9,020 nt of DNA from Chloroflexota bacterium (GTDB lineage Bacteria; Chloroflexota; Anaerolineae; Anaerolineales; UBA11579), in NCBI GenBank assembly GCA_003486225.1, contig DNGN01000232.1, positions 6,407 to 15,426 on the forward strand, read 5' to 3'. A program made the position numbers and the translations under genes. How positions within the stretch are numbered: the first letter of the stretch is position 1; every line of letters begins with the position of its first letter. Positions 1 to 5,630 of this stretch are shown here, one piece after another. Under the pieces are notes generated by a model. That model did not search any database. It had not been told where the DNA came from and saw only the letters and a program-made list of their open reading frames with translations.

Positions 1-332
1 GCCGGCCCGGCATACTGGCTGCGGTCCAGGGCTTCGCGTGCGCGCAGGATACCTGCGCTGGTGATAGCGTATTGGTAAGCACCTTCCCCCAACCCGCCCA
101 TCTGGCTGCGCACTTCCACAAACTTTTCCCGCTTCAGGTTTTCCAGGATCTGGTCAACAATTCCGGTAAAGGGCAGCGCAATCCGTTCAGCTACCTGAAA
201 GCCATTCAGATAACCACCAAAGTAGATGATCTTAAGGGCCAGGTCTTGGATCCAGAGTGTAGTGAGCCCAGAATCTTCAATCGTGGTTAATGCAGGCGGC
301 AAAAAGGCACTTTGTTCGGCAGGTTTTTGCAT
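1..332 (-). CDS. N-terminal part of a Chloroflexota-type AAA ATPase (partial)
   Basis: The gene reads leftwards out of the window; 110 codons plus two bases are present. The ATG at 332-330 is preceded by a perfect GGAGG (340-344) seven bases away, which decides the start. The visible product begins MQKPAEQSAF and contains a segment of about 60 residues resembling a winged-helix or DprA-like DNA-binding fold (LALKIIYFGGYLNG, then ILENLKREKFVEV), followed by YQYAITSAGILRAREAL and SQYAGP. From memory this layout opens a family of AAA-type ATPases common in Anaerolineae and other Chloroflexota, where the ATPase core follows after SQYVGP. The Walker motifs would lie outside the window, so ATPase identity is inferred from the N-terminus alone. 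It is divergent from the glycosyltransferase gene. The actual substrate or process is unknown. Confidence 0.6.
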   Translation of the reverse strand, partial: MQKPAEQSAFLPPALTTIEDSGLTTLWIQDLALKIIYFGGYLNGFQVAERIALPFTGIVDQILENLKREKFVEVRSQMGGLGEGAYQYAITSAGILRAREALDRSQYAGP

Positions 333-383
333 TTTTTATCCTCCAGGCTGGGTGTCCTGAAATTAGTTTAGTTTAACAGTACA

Positions 384-392
384 ATTATAGCA
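384..392 (-). promoter_or_regulatory. Extended -10 promoter of the ATPase gene
   Basis: On the minus strand this reads TGCTATAAT, a perfect TGn extended -10 with a consensus TATAAT box at 389-384. No convincing -35 box lies 16-18 bases upstream, which is usual for extended -10 promoters. Transcription would start near 377, giving a leader of about 45 bases that contains the GGAGG ribosome-binding site. Confidence 0.55.
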
Positions 393-467
393 TGCAGCCT
401 AAGTTCAACCACCTGAAACCCATAGCTAACTTTTGAAATCCTCCCGGTGCACTCTTCTGAATTCAAT

Positions 468-473
468 TATAAT
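468..473 (+). promoter_or_regulatory. -10 box of the glycosyltransferase gene, implying a leaderless mRNA
   Basis: A perfect TATAAT ends only eight bases before the ATG at 482. The normal start point, 6-8 bases past the box, falls at or within 1-2 bases of that ATG. No Shine-Dalgarno sequence precedes the ATG. The -35 is poor: TTGAAA at 433-438 is 29 bases away, too far to pair with this box. Confidence 0.45.
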
Positions 474-481
474 TTAAGCCT

Positions 482-1171
482 ATGACACTTACCCTATCCG
501 TGATTATGCCTGTCTATAATGAAAAAGATACCGTGCTTGAGATCGTCAGGCGGGTGCGCGCAATTGACCTGGTGGACGAGGTTATCATTGTCGACGATGG
601 TTCGAAAGACGGCACCCGCGAAGTGCTCAAGGAGCTTTCTGACCTGCCGGATGTCCGGGTTGTGGAACATGCTCACAATCAAGGCAAAGGCGCGGCAGTT
701 GTAACCGGGATGCAGACTGCCCGCGGCGACCTGATGGTGGTTCAGGATGCCGATCTGGAGTACGACCCGCAAGACTATGCCAAGTTAGTCCAACCTTTAT
801 TCGATGGCCGCTGTGATGTGGTTTTTGGTTCCCGATTTAGCCATGCAAAGGTAAAGAATGCCAACCGGTTGAATTTGGCAGCCAACAAATTTCTCACCTT
901 TATGACGAATGTGCTCTATGGCTCCAGGCTGACGGATATGGAAACCTGCTATAAAGTCTTCCGGCGTGAGGTCGTGGCGGATATGCACATCCGGGCCCGC
1001 CGGTTTGAATTTGAGCCTGAGTTCACTGCGAAAGTGCTCAAGAGAAAGTTCCGCTTGATCGAAGTACCGATTTCATTCGACCCGCGCGGGTACTCTGAGG
1101 GGAAAAAGATCACCGCCTGGGATGGCGTTGTGGCCCTCTGGACCTTGATCAAATACCGCTTTGTGGATTAA
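482..1171 (+). CDS. Family 2 glycosyltransferase, DPM1/dolichyl-phosphate-sugar synthase-like
   Basis: This predicted cytoplasmic or peripheral-membrane enzyme of 229 residues likely transfers a sugar from a nucleotide donor to a polyprenyl phosphate or a similar acceptor. The GT-A nucleotide-binding start is visible as LSVIMPVYNE (5-14), then VDDGSKDGT (37-45) and the metal-binding DAD motif with its following acidic run (QDADLEYDP, 88-96). GSRF (116-119) and TDMETCYKVFRRE (151-163) are typical of the DPM1-like subgroup. The C-terminus (IEVPISF, then GYSEGKKI) also matches that group. There is no C-terminal membrane pair of the GtrB/DPM3 kind, so the protein is the short catalytic form. The ATG at 482 fits the start of the GT-A fold exactly; no ribosome-binding site precedes it, and the TATAAT box eight bases upstream implies leaderless translation. 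The gene stands alone and converges on the acetyltransferase gene with a 36-base gap. Donor and acceptor sugars cannot be read from the sequence. Confidence 0.9.
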   Translation: MTLTLSVIMPVYNEKDTVLEIVRRVRAIDLVDEVIIVDDGSKDGTREVLKELSDLPDVRVVEHAHNQGKGAAVVTGMQTARGDLMVVQDADLEYDPQDYAKLVQPLFDGRCDVVFGSRFSHAKVKNANRLNLAANKFLTFMTNVLYGSRLTDMETCYKVFRREVVADMHIRARRFEFEPEFTAKVLKRKFRLIEVPISFDPRGYSEGKKITAWDGVVALWTLIKYRFVD

Positions 1172-1207
1172 GGGCCTGCGCAGGCTGGAAAAAATAAGGG
1201 TCTTTTT

Positions 1208-2023
1208 CTAGGTCCGGTGCTGTTCCATCCAGGCTACCCCGAAATCGACCAGGGCCTTTTGCGGCATCAGCCTGGCAGTAGCCAGACCGACTTTTCCCTC
1301 TTGTTCCAGCCCGGTCGTTTTGCAGAAGTCAGCCCCGATGCTGCGGAAATCATCCGCATTCAAATTGATATCCAATATCTCCACCCATTGGCGTAATTGG
1401 CCAACCTTTATGGGAGCGCCGTTCCTGGTGGTGTTTTTGGCTGGATATTGGGCACGATATTCAGACAGATGCAGAGAAGTATTATTGCTGTGGTCCACCC
1501 CCAGCAGCAGCACCCAGCCGGCATGTTCGTAGATGCGCGCCAGCGGAGAGCCTTCTCCGAGGCCGTAATGCAAGTTGTGATCAGCAAGAATGGCTTCCGC
1601 CTGAGCTCCCCAGGCTGCGAAGGAAAATTGTGGGTGTTCACTGCGCATCACCCCACCTTGTTTGCGGAAGGTCTCGGAGATTACCCCCATCATTCTGGTC
1701 GGTGTAAGCCAGGGATCATAGGCTGGCATGCTGGCCAGGACAGTCTCCCACCAGCTCTCCGGGATGGGCGGGTTCTGCCACTGGCGCGGGTCCGAGAGGT
1801 CTCCAGTATGGGTGGGCATCACCAGCGTGCCCTGAGGTCCCAGCAACTCTTCCAGCGCCAGGATCACAGCCACTGGCCCGCCATTGACCCATCCCAGAGC
1901 GCTCAAGGAAGAGTGCACCAGCAGCAGCATCCCCGGCTGGACTCCCAGTGCAGCCAGGTCTCGTTTGAGACTCTCGACGGTCGCGGGAGATGAGGTAGAG
2001 TCGATCAGGTCTTTCTCAGCCAT
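1208..2023 (-). CDS. AAC(3)-family N-acetyltransferase (Antibiotic_NAT fold)
   Basis: The 271-residue product matches the full length of the aminoglycoside 3-N-acetyltransferase family, which uses acetyl-CoA to acetylate an amino group. Visible family blocks are LLVHSSLSALGWVNGGP (34-50), GTLVMPTHT (65-73), DPWLTPTRMMG (103-113), RSEHP with SFAAWG (127-139) and GVDHSNNTSLH (175-185), the last holding conserved polar residues of the active-site region. The ATG at 2023-2021 lies three bases after the recJ stop with no good ribosome-binding site of its own, so expression is probably by translational coupling. Housekeeping-type context and no mobile element argue against a recently acquired resistance gene. 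Members in environmental bacteria (for example YokD-like proteins) often have unknown natural substrates, so aminoglycoside resistance is possible but not shown. Confidence 0.85.
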   Translation of the reverse strand: MAEKDLIDSTSSPATVESLKRDLAALGVQPGMLLLVHSSLSALGWVNGGPVAVILALEELLGPQGTLVMPTHTGDLSDPRQWQNPPIPESWWETVLASMPAYDPWLTPTRMMGVISETFRKQGGVMRSEHPQFSFAAWGAQAEAILADHNLHYGLGEGSPLARIYEHAGWVLLLGVDHSNNTSLHLSEYRAQYPAKNTTRNGAPIKVGQLRQWVEILDINLNADDFRSIGADFCKTTGLEQEGKVGLATARLMPQKALVDFGVAWMEQHRT

Positions 2024-2026
2024 GCA

Positions 2027-3718
2027 CTACCAGGCAAATTTCAGGTCTTTGATGTTAAGCTGCAGGGTTTGGCGGCCGTTGAACTCGTTTAGCTCGAAGG
2101 CAAACAGGATATCGATCTGACCCGGGATTTCTGAGACCAGATGTCCAAACCGGAAAGCAATGGCATCGAATGTGATTTTCCCATCGGACAGGATCAGCTT
2201 GAGATGGCTGTTGTCCTTGCCCACGGTACGCGCCCCGCGCACGAAGATCTTGCGGCTGACAAAGACCGGATCCGGATTGGTTTGCCCGGTCGGCTGCAGC
2301 CGATTTAATTCACGGATCAGCCCTGGTTTGAGATCCACCAGCTGAACTTCTGCATCTGCCATCATGGTTGGCTGCAGGTCCTGATCGATGAGATCTTCTG
2401 CAGCAAATTGGTTCAGCCGGATGATGAGGTCTTCCAGATGTTCATTGGGGACGGTAAAGCCGGCAGCCATGGCGTGCCCGCCGAATTGTGACAGCAGATC
2501 GCTGCATTTCTCCAGGGCATGCGTGATGTGAAATTCCGGGATGCTGCGGCAGGAAGCGCGGGTGTACCCCTCGTTGCGGAACCCCACGACCGCGGGGCGG
2601 TAGTACTGCTCCACCAAACGGGAAGCAGCTAACCCGACCACCCCAGGATTGAAGTCCGGATGATGGGCAAACAGGAGCAGGTTGTTCGGGTCATGCGCGC
2701 CGGAGAGGGCTTCGGCCTGGCCCTGGATTTCCTGGGTGATGCGCTGGCGTTCGCGGTTGCGGTTATCCAACACCTGGGCATACTGACCCGCCTCGAAGAT
2801 GTCCCGGGTGGTAAGCAGGTTCAGGGCATCCAGCGCAGAACCGATCCGCCCGGCGGCGTTAATGCGCGGCCCGATCTTGAATCCGATATCCATGGCACTG
2901 ATCGTGGAAGGGGTAATGCCTGCGACCCCCATCAATGAGGCCAGTCCCTGGCGTTGGGGGGTCCGTAAATATTGCAGTCCTTTTCGCACCAAAACCCGGT
3001 TTTCGCCTCCCAGTGGTACAAGGTCGGCGATTGTGCCAATCGCAACCAGATCTAGCAATTCTTCGGCCATCAGCCCCTCGGGTTTGAGGTCTTCGATCAG
3101 GGCTTTGGCCAGCTTATAGGCCACACCCACCCCAGCCAGCACCTTTTCGGGGTAGGGGTCATCTTCCCTTTTAGGATTGATGACTGCTGCAGCGCGCGGC
3201 AAATCGCTGCCGATGGTGTGGTGGTCTGTGATGATCAGATCCAGGCCGATCTGATAAGCGTATTCCGCATCCTCCACTGCCCGGATGCCGCAATCCACGG
3301 TGATCACCAGGTCCACGCTATCCTGTTTTAATTTATTAAGTGCGTTTTTATTGAGTCCATAGCCTTCAGTAAAACGGTTGGGAATATACGCCCGCACATT
3401 TGCCTTCAACGCTTGCATGGTCTGCATCATGAGCGCCGTGGCTGTAACGCCATCCGCGTCGTAATCACCGTAGATGGCTATTCTTTCCTGTCTATCCAGT
3501 GCCTGTTTAATCCTCGCCACTGCAGCCTGGGTATCCAGCAATTCATCGTGATAGTGCTCCGGGTGGCCGGCATTCAGGAATTCCTCCGCCTCTTCCGCGG
3601 TCTTGACTTCCCGGTTATAAAGAATTTGCCGGAAAATGGGGGAGTACTCGGTCAGATGATTTGAAACATCTTCGGGGATGGTTGGGTAGAGTTCCCATTT
3701 GTTTTCTTGAATTTTCAT
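2027..3718 (-). CDS. recJ: Single-stranded-DNA-specific 5'-3' exonuclease RecJ
   Basis: RecJ degrades single-stranded DNA 5' to 3' in recombinational and mismatch repair, using Mn/Mg bound by the DHH domain. From the ATG at 3718 the product has 563 residues, normal for the family. The DHH domain shows IAIYGDYDADGVTA (80-93), TVDCG (140-144), the signature DHH at 165-167, and GPRINAAGR (283-291). The DHHA1 domain shows FNPGVVGLAASRL (356-368) and FGGHAMAAGF (412-421). A C-terminal OB-fold follows (about 460-563). All expected metal ligands are present, so the enzyme should be active. Start choice is uncertain: in-frame ATGs lie at 3718, 3727, 3754 and 3772. The 3718 start (short GAGG three bases upstream) or 3727 (AGGA just upstream) give an N-terminus ENKWELYP that resembles relatives; 3754 directly abuts a TATACT box and is unlikely. 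The gene is divergent from the rpsU operon and co-directional with the acetyltransferase gene. Confidence 0.95.
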   Translation of the reverse strand: MKIQENKWELYPTIPEDVSNHLTEYSPIFRQILYNREVKTAEEAEEFLNAGHPEHYHDELLDTQAAVARIKQALDRQERIAIYGDYDADGVTATALMMQTMQALKANVRAYIPNRFTEGYGLNKNALNKLKQDSVDLVITVDCGIRAVEDAEYAYQIGLDLIITDHHTIGSDLPRAAAVINPKREDDPYPEKVLAGVGVAYKLAKALIEDLKPEGLMAEELLDLVAIGTIADLVPLGGENRVLVRKGLQYLRTPQRQGLASLMGVAGITPSTISAMDIGFKIGPRINAAGRIGSALDALNLLTTRDIFEAGQYAQVLDNRNRERQRITQEIQGQAEALSGAHDPNNLLLFAHHPDFNPGVVGLAASRLVEQYYRPAVVGFRNEGYTRASCRSIPEFHITHALEKCSDLLSQFGGHAMAAGFTVPNEHLEDLIIRLNQFAAEDLIDQDLQPTMMADAEVQLVDLKPGLIRELNRLQPTGQTNPDPVFVSRKIFVRGARTVGKDNSHLKLILSDGKITFDAIAFRFGHLVSEIPGQIDILFAFELNEFNGRQTLQLNIKDLKFAW

Positions 3719-3754
3719 GTACCTCATGGATCCTGTGTTTTGGTTTAGGGCCAT

Positions 3755-3760
3755 AGTATA
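3755..3760 (-). promoter_or_regulatory. Possible -10 box of recJ
   Basis: The minus strand reads TATACT at 3760-3755, which would start transcription near 3748 and leave a leader of 20-30 bases before the ATGs at 3727 and 3718. No good -35 box sits 16-19 bases upstream and there is no TGn extension, so this is a weak call. Confidence 0.3.
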
Positions 3761-3911
3761 CCCGATGTTCACATCAGATGGAGTGAATGTTTACAAAGAA
3801 CATGCACACGGTGGTTGAATGGGGAACCTCATTCCGAACAAAGCGAAAAAGGTTAAATGGCGAGGATCTTAACGTGTAAGGGAAGCAAATCTTAAAATTT
3901 TGTCAAAATTT

Positions 3912-3940
3912 TTGTTGCGCATAGATATATATGGTATAAT
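3912..3940 (+). promoter_or_regulatory. Strong promoter of the rpsU-infA-carD operon
   Basis: TTGTTG (3912-3917) and TATAAT (3935-3940) are separated by exactly 17 bases, and TGG just before the -10 makes it an extended -10. The DNA immediately upstream (3894-3913) is an A/T-rich tandem of AAAATTTT blocks, in the place where an UP element would bind the RNA polymerase alpha subunit. Expected start point is near 3947. It is the only good plus-strand promoter seen before rpsU. The rest of the region between the recJ starts and this promoter (3761-3890) holds only short inverted repeats and no gene I can support. Confidence 0.75.
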
Positions 3941-3946
3941 AAATAC

Positions 3947-4288
3947 ATTCAAGCAGATTGCAAAATTATTCCCGCACATGCAAATGGTATCTCTATTTGC
4001 CGGTGGATCGAAATTCCTTGGAGAGCTCTAGGAATTTAAACGCATCTCAGAACTGCGGAAATTCCATTTCCAAAATTACTGAAAAGTACCAACAGGGGGG
4101 GTATTTTGGGAACATGGCCTGAAGGTCAGTCTTGCAGTAAATGGTGGCAAATCCGTTTTGTGGACCCATTTTTCGCAGCGGTAATGGTTTGGCTGGGTGA
4201 TCCAGACACATTTCAGCTTTATTGGCGTTCCTGGAGTTAGGCTCGTCCATCACCCAAATGAAATTAACCAGTTATTTGAAAAGAGGCA
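3947..4288 (+). promoter_or_regulatory. Long hairpin-rich untranslated leader (or small RNA) before rpsU
   Basis: About 340 bases lie between the expected transcription start and rpsU without a convincing gene. By eye the plus strand can form a chain of hairpins: 3980-4000 (GCAAAT/ATTTGC), 4011-4037 (8 bp, AAATTCCT/AGGAATTT), 4057-4071 (GGAAAT/ATTTCC, loop TCC), 4083-4107 (8 bp with a G:U, loop AACAGGGGG), 4115-4128 (5 bp, loop TGAA), 4139-4171 (AAATGG/CCATTT with an inner CAAA/TTTG), and an 8 bp stem, TGGGTGAT at 4194-4201 with ATCACCCA at 4249-4256, enclosing 47 bases. It does not match the tmRNA, RNase P RNA, SRP RNA or riboswitch consensus sequences I know. It could be an autoregulatory leader for bS21, IF-1 or CarD, or a separate small RNA that shares the promoter. 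No clear intrinsic terminator splits it from rpsU. Confidence 0.4.
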
Positions 4289-4510
4289 ATGTTTTTGGTA
4301 AAGGTAATAAAACGCAATAATGAGAGTAATCAGCAGTTGTTAAGCCGATTTCGCAAAGTGGTCTCTCAGAGTGGAAACTTGAAAGCGCTGCGAAAAAAAC
4401 GTTGGTTTATATCGGAGAGTGAGGAACGACGAATAGCTAAAAAGAAAGCCATTCGCCGGCTATCCCGTAAAGCGGCTAAGCTGTCTCAAAAAAGACACAG
4501 AAACTACTAG
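4289..4510 (+). CDS. rpsU: 30S ribosomal protein bS21
   Basis: bS21 sits on the platform of the 30S subunit next to the 3' end of 16S rRNA and helps initiation. The product is 73 residues (71 from the alternative start) and very basic. The conserved block VKVIKRNNES at the N-terminus, LLSRFRKVVSQSG (about 18-30) and the C-terminal Arg/Lys-rich helix ending QKRHRNY fit the family. The ATG at 4289 has its AAGAGG only two bases upstream, which is too close; the in-frame TTG at 4295 has the same site at an ideal eight bases and would give MVKVIKRN, the usual bS21 N-terminus. The true start may therefore be 4295. It is the first gene of a four-gene operon, with a 16-base gap to infA. Confidence 0.9.
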   Translation: MFLVKVIKRNNESNQQLLSRFRKVVSQSGNLKALRKKRWFISESEERRIAKKKAIRRLSRKAAKLSQKRHRNY

Positions 4511-4526
4511 TAGCTAAAGGAGATTT

Positions 4527-4775
4527 ATGCCCCAAAAAGAATCAAAAATTAAAGTGGAAGGAACCGTGGTAGATGTGCTGCCGGGCACACAATTCACGGT
4601 TGAATTGGATAACGGCCATCAAGTTTTGGCATATCCATCCGGCAAAATGCGGAAATATTACATCCGCCTTCTGTTAGGTGACCGGGTGCAAATGGAGATC
4701 TCGCCCTATGATCTCTCCCGCGGCCGGATTACCTATCGCTTCATAAAGAAAAAAAATACCCTAAGAACTGCTTAA
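4527..4775 (+). CDS. infA: Translation initiation factor IF-1
   Basis: IF-1 is a small OB-fold protein that binds the 30S A site and cooperates with IF-2 and IF-3 during initiation. The 82-residue product shows [18 protein letters not shown] near 10-27, [15 protein letters not shown] (29-43), then IRLLLGDRV and the hallmark [14 protein letters not shown] (59-72). The C-terminal extension KKKNTLRTA makes it about ten residues longer than typical 72-residue IF-1. The start at 4527 is fixed by AAGGAG four to five bases upstream. infA is commonly found in the spc ribosomal-protein operon beside rpmJ; here it lies between rpsU and carD instead, possibly as a second infA copy, which the window alone cannot settle. 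Confidence 0.95.
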   Translation: MPQKESKIKVEGTVVDVLPGTQFTVELDNGHQVLAYPSGKMRKYYIRLLLGDRVQMEISPYDLSRGRITYRFIKKKNTLRTA

Positions 4776-4787
4776 CAGGAGGCTTAA

Positions 4788-5300
4788 ATGGTGCTTGATG
4801 CCAAACTATCGAAGGGGGATTGGATTGTCCACGCAAATTATGGACTTGGTCAGGTCCAAGGCGAGGATACCAAAGTGTTAGAAGGAGAAAAAAATCACTA
4901 CTACGTCGTCCAGACGGAAATGGCTACCTATTGGCTGCCCAAAGACCGTCTTGATGCAGACAACATCCGCGATATAGCACCTGTCAAACTATTTCGCCAG
5001 GCATTACAACTGATCGAGGAAAAACCTCGCCAAATGAACCAGGATTTTCGGAAGCGCCAATCCCGGATTGTGGAAGTGATTGCTTCAAATTCCGTGGTCG
5101 AGCTTGCGAAATTAATCCGTGATTTGTATTGGCGCAGAAAGCATAAGACATTAAATGAGAATGAAAAACGCGCCCTGGATATCGTCAAAGAGCGTTTCGC
5201 ACGGGAATGGTCGGTGGCTGCCGATCTAAAGCAAGAGGAAACCCGATCCATCCTTGAAAAAACCCTGGCATCTGTCGCCCTAAAGTACGAGGAGGAGTGA
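4788..5300 (+). CDS. CarD/CdnL-family RNA polymerase-binding transcription factor
   Basis: CarD/CdnL proteins bind the RNA polymerase beta subunit and stabilise the open promoter complex, especially at rRNA promoters. The 170-residue product has the full two-domain layout: an N-terminal Tudor-like polymerase-interacting domain (about 7-65; LSKGDWIVHANYGLGQVQ and YWLPKDRLD) and a C-terminal helical DNA-binding domain (about 70-165; VVELAKLIRDLYWRRKHKTL with ENEKRALDIVKERF). At the place of the conserved wedge tryptophan, hand alignment puts Phe87 (QDFRKR). The ATG at 4788 follows AGGAGG (4777-4782) by five bases; a GTG one codon later is eight bases from the same site. It is 12 bases after infA and one base before the small basic gene, so it is co-transcribed and probably co-regulated with translation-initiation genes. 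Confidence 0.9.
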   Translation: MVLDAKLSKGDWIVHANYGLGQVQGEDTKVLEGEKNHYYVVQTEMATYWLPKDRLDADNIRDIAPVKLFRQALQLIEEKPRQMNQDFRKRQSRIVEVIASNSVVELAKLIRDLYWRRKHKTLNENEKRALDIVKERFAREWSVAADLKQEETRSILEKTLASVALKYEEE

Positions 5301-5301
5301 G

Positions 5302-5457
5302 ATGAGAGTACGCAACAAGGAAATCCGCCGGCGAAGAAAACGAAAGTTGAAGCTGAAGAAGTTAAAAACCATGTTGTCCGAGACCAAAGATATTAAAACC
5401 CGAGAAGAATTAATTGAAAAAATCAGGAAGTACGAATACCGTTTTAAACCAGACTGA
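5302..5457 (+). CDS. Small very basic protein of 51 residues, unknown function
   Basis: The frame starts MRVRNKEIRRRRKRKLKLKK and ends KYEYRFKPD; it has 51 codons. Residues 1-22 are almost all Arg and Lys, and 27-45 (ETKDIKTREELIEKIRKYE) looks like a charged amphipathic helix. A strong ribosome-binding site, GGAGGAG (5291-5297), overlaps the end of carD and lies four bases before the ATG, and only one base separates the carD stop from this start, so translation is well supported. The composition suggests an RNA- or ribosome-binding protein. It loosely recalls small basic bacterial proteins such as the DUF6800 family, from memory and not verified. No function can be assigned. Confidence 0.75.
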   Translation: MRVRNKEIRRRRKRKLKLKKLKTMLSETKDIKTREELIEKIRKYEYRFKPD

Positions 5458-5497
5458 AATCTTCCTGTAGGGCATCGTAATGATGCATGGATCGCAG

Positions 5498-5530
5498 AGA
5501 ATAAGGAGCGCAAAGCTCCTTATTCTTTTT
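5498..5530 (+). terminator. Intrinsic terminator of the rpsU-infA-carD operon
   Basis: GAATAAGGAGC (5499-5509) pairs perfectly with GCTCCTTATTC (5515-5525) around the loop GCAAA, extended by one A:T pair, and is followed directly by TTTTT (5526-5530). It lies 41 bases after the small basic gene and about 60 bases before the yvcK promoter, so it insulates the two transcription units. A small hairpin GCATC/GATGC at 5472-5486 precedes it. Confidence 0.92.
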
Positions 5531-5592
5531 GGTTGGCCTGGTCTGTGCCCGAGGGGAGTTTGGGATACCCTCCGGCAGTCCTTTTTTGAGAG

Positions 5593-5621
5593 TTGACGTT
5601 GCGTTCAAAGACTGCTATTAT
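5593..5621 (+). promoter_or_regulatory. Consensus promoter of yvcK, placed for a leaderless mRNA
   Basis: TTGACG (5593-5598) and TATTAT (5616-5621) are spaced by exactly 17 bases, with TGC before the -10. Transcription should start at about 5628-5631, and the yvcK ATG is at 5631. No Shine-Dalgarno sequence is present, so the message would have a leader of 0-3 bases. Confidence 0.75.
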
Positions 5622-5630
5622 CGCTTTGCA

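Noticed and set aside
1172..1207. GCCTGCGCAGGC palindrome as terminator between the convergent glycosyltransferase and acetyltransferase genes
   Set aside because: The stem is only 4-5 bp with a tiny loop, and no T-run follows on either strand in the right position.
3978..4031. 17-codon plus-strand frame (MQMVSLFAGGSKFLGEL) as a leader peptide
   Set aside because: No ribosome-binding site, no run of regulatory codons, and no terminator/antiterminator pair after it.
4139..4173. Hairpin followed by TTTTT as an attenuator in the rpsU leader
   Set aside because: The T-run is mostly part of the stem, only two Ts follow it, and the stem is weak.
4141..4200. 19-codon plus-strand frame in the rpsU leader
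   Set aside because: No ribosome-binding site, and it lies across two predicted hairpins; probably chance.
4047..4253. 68-codon minus-strand open frame within the rpsU leader
   Set aside because: It starts with GTG, has no ribosome-binding site, resembles no family I know, and overlaps the hairpin-rich leader antisense to the strong promoter.
5529..5630. Longer yvcK reading from 5529
   Set aside because: It would begin inside the U-tract of the upstream terminator and ahead of the yvcK promoter, with no ribosome-binding site.
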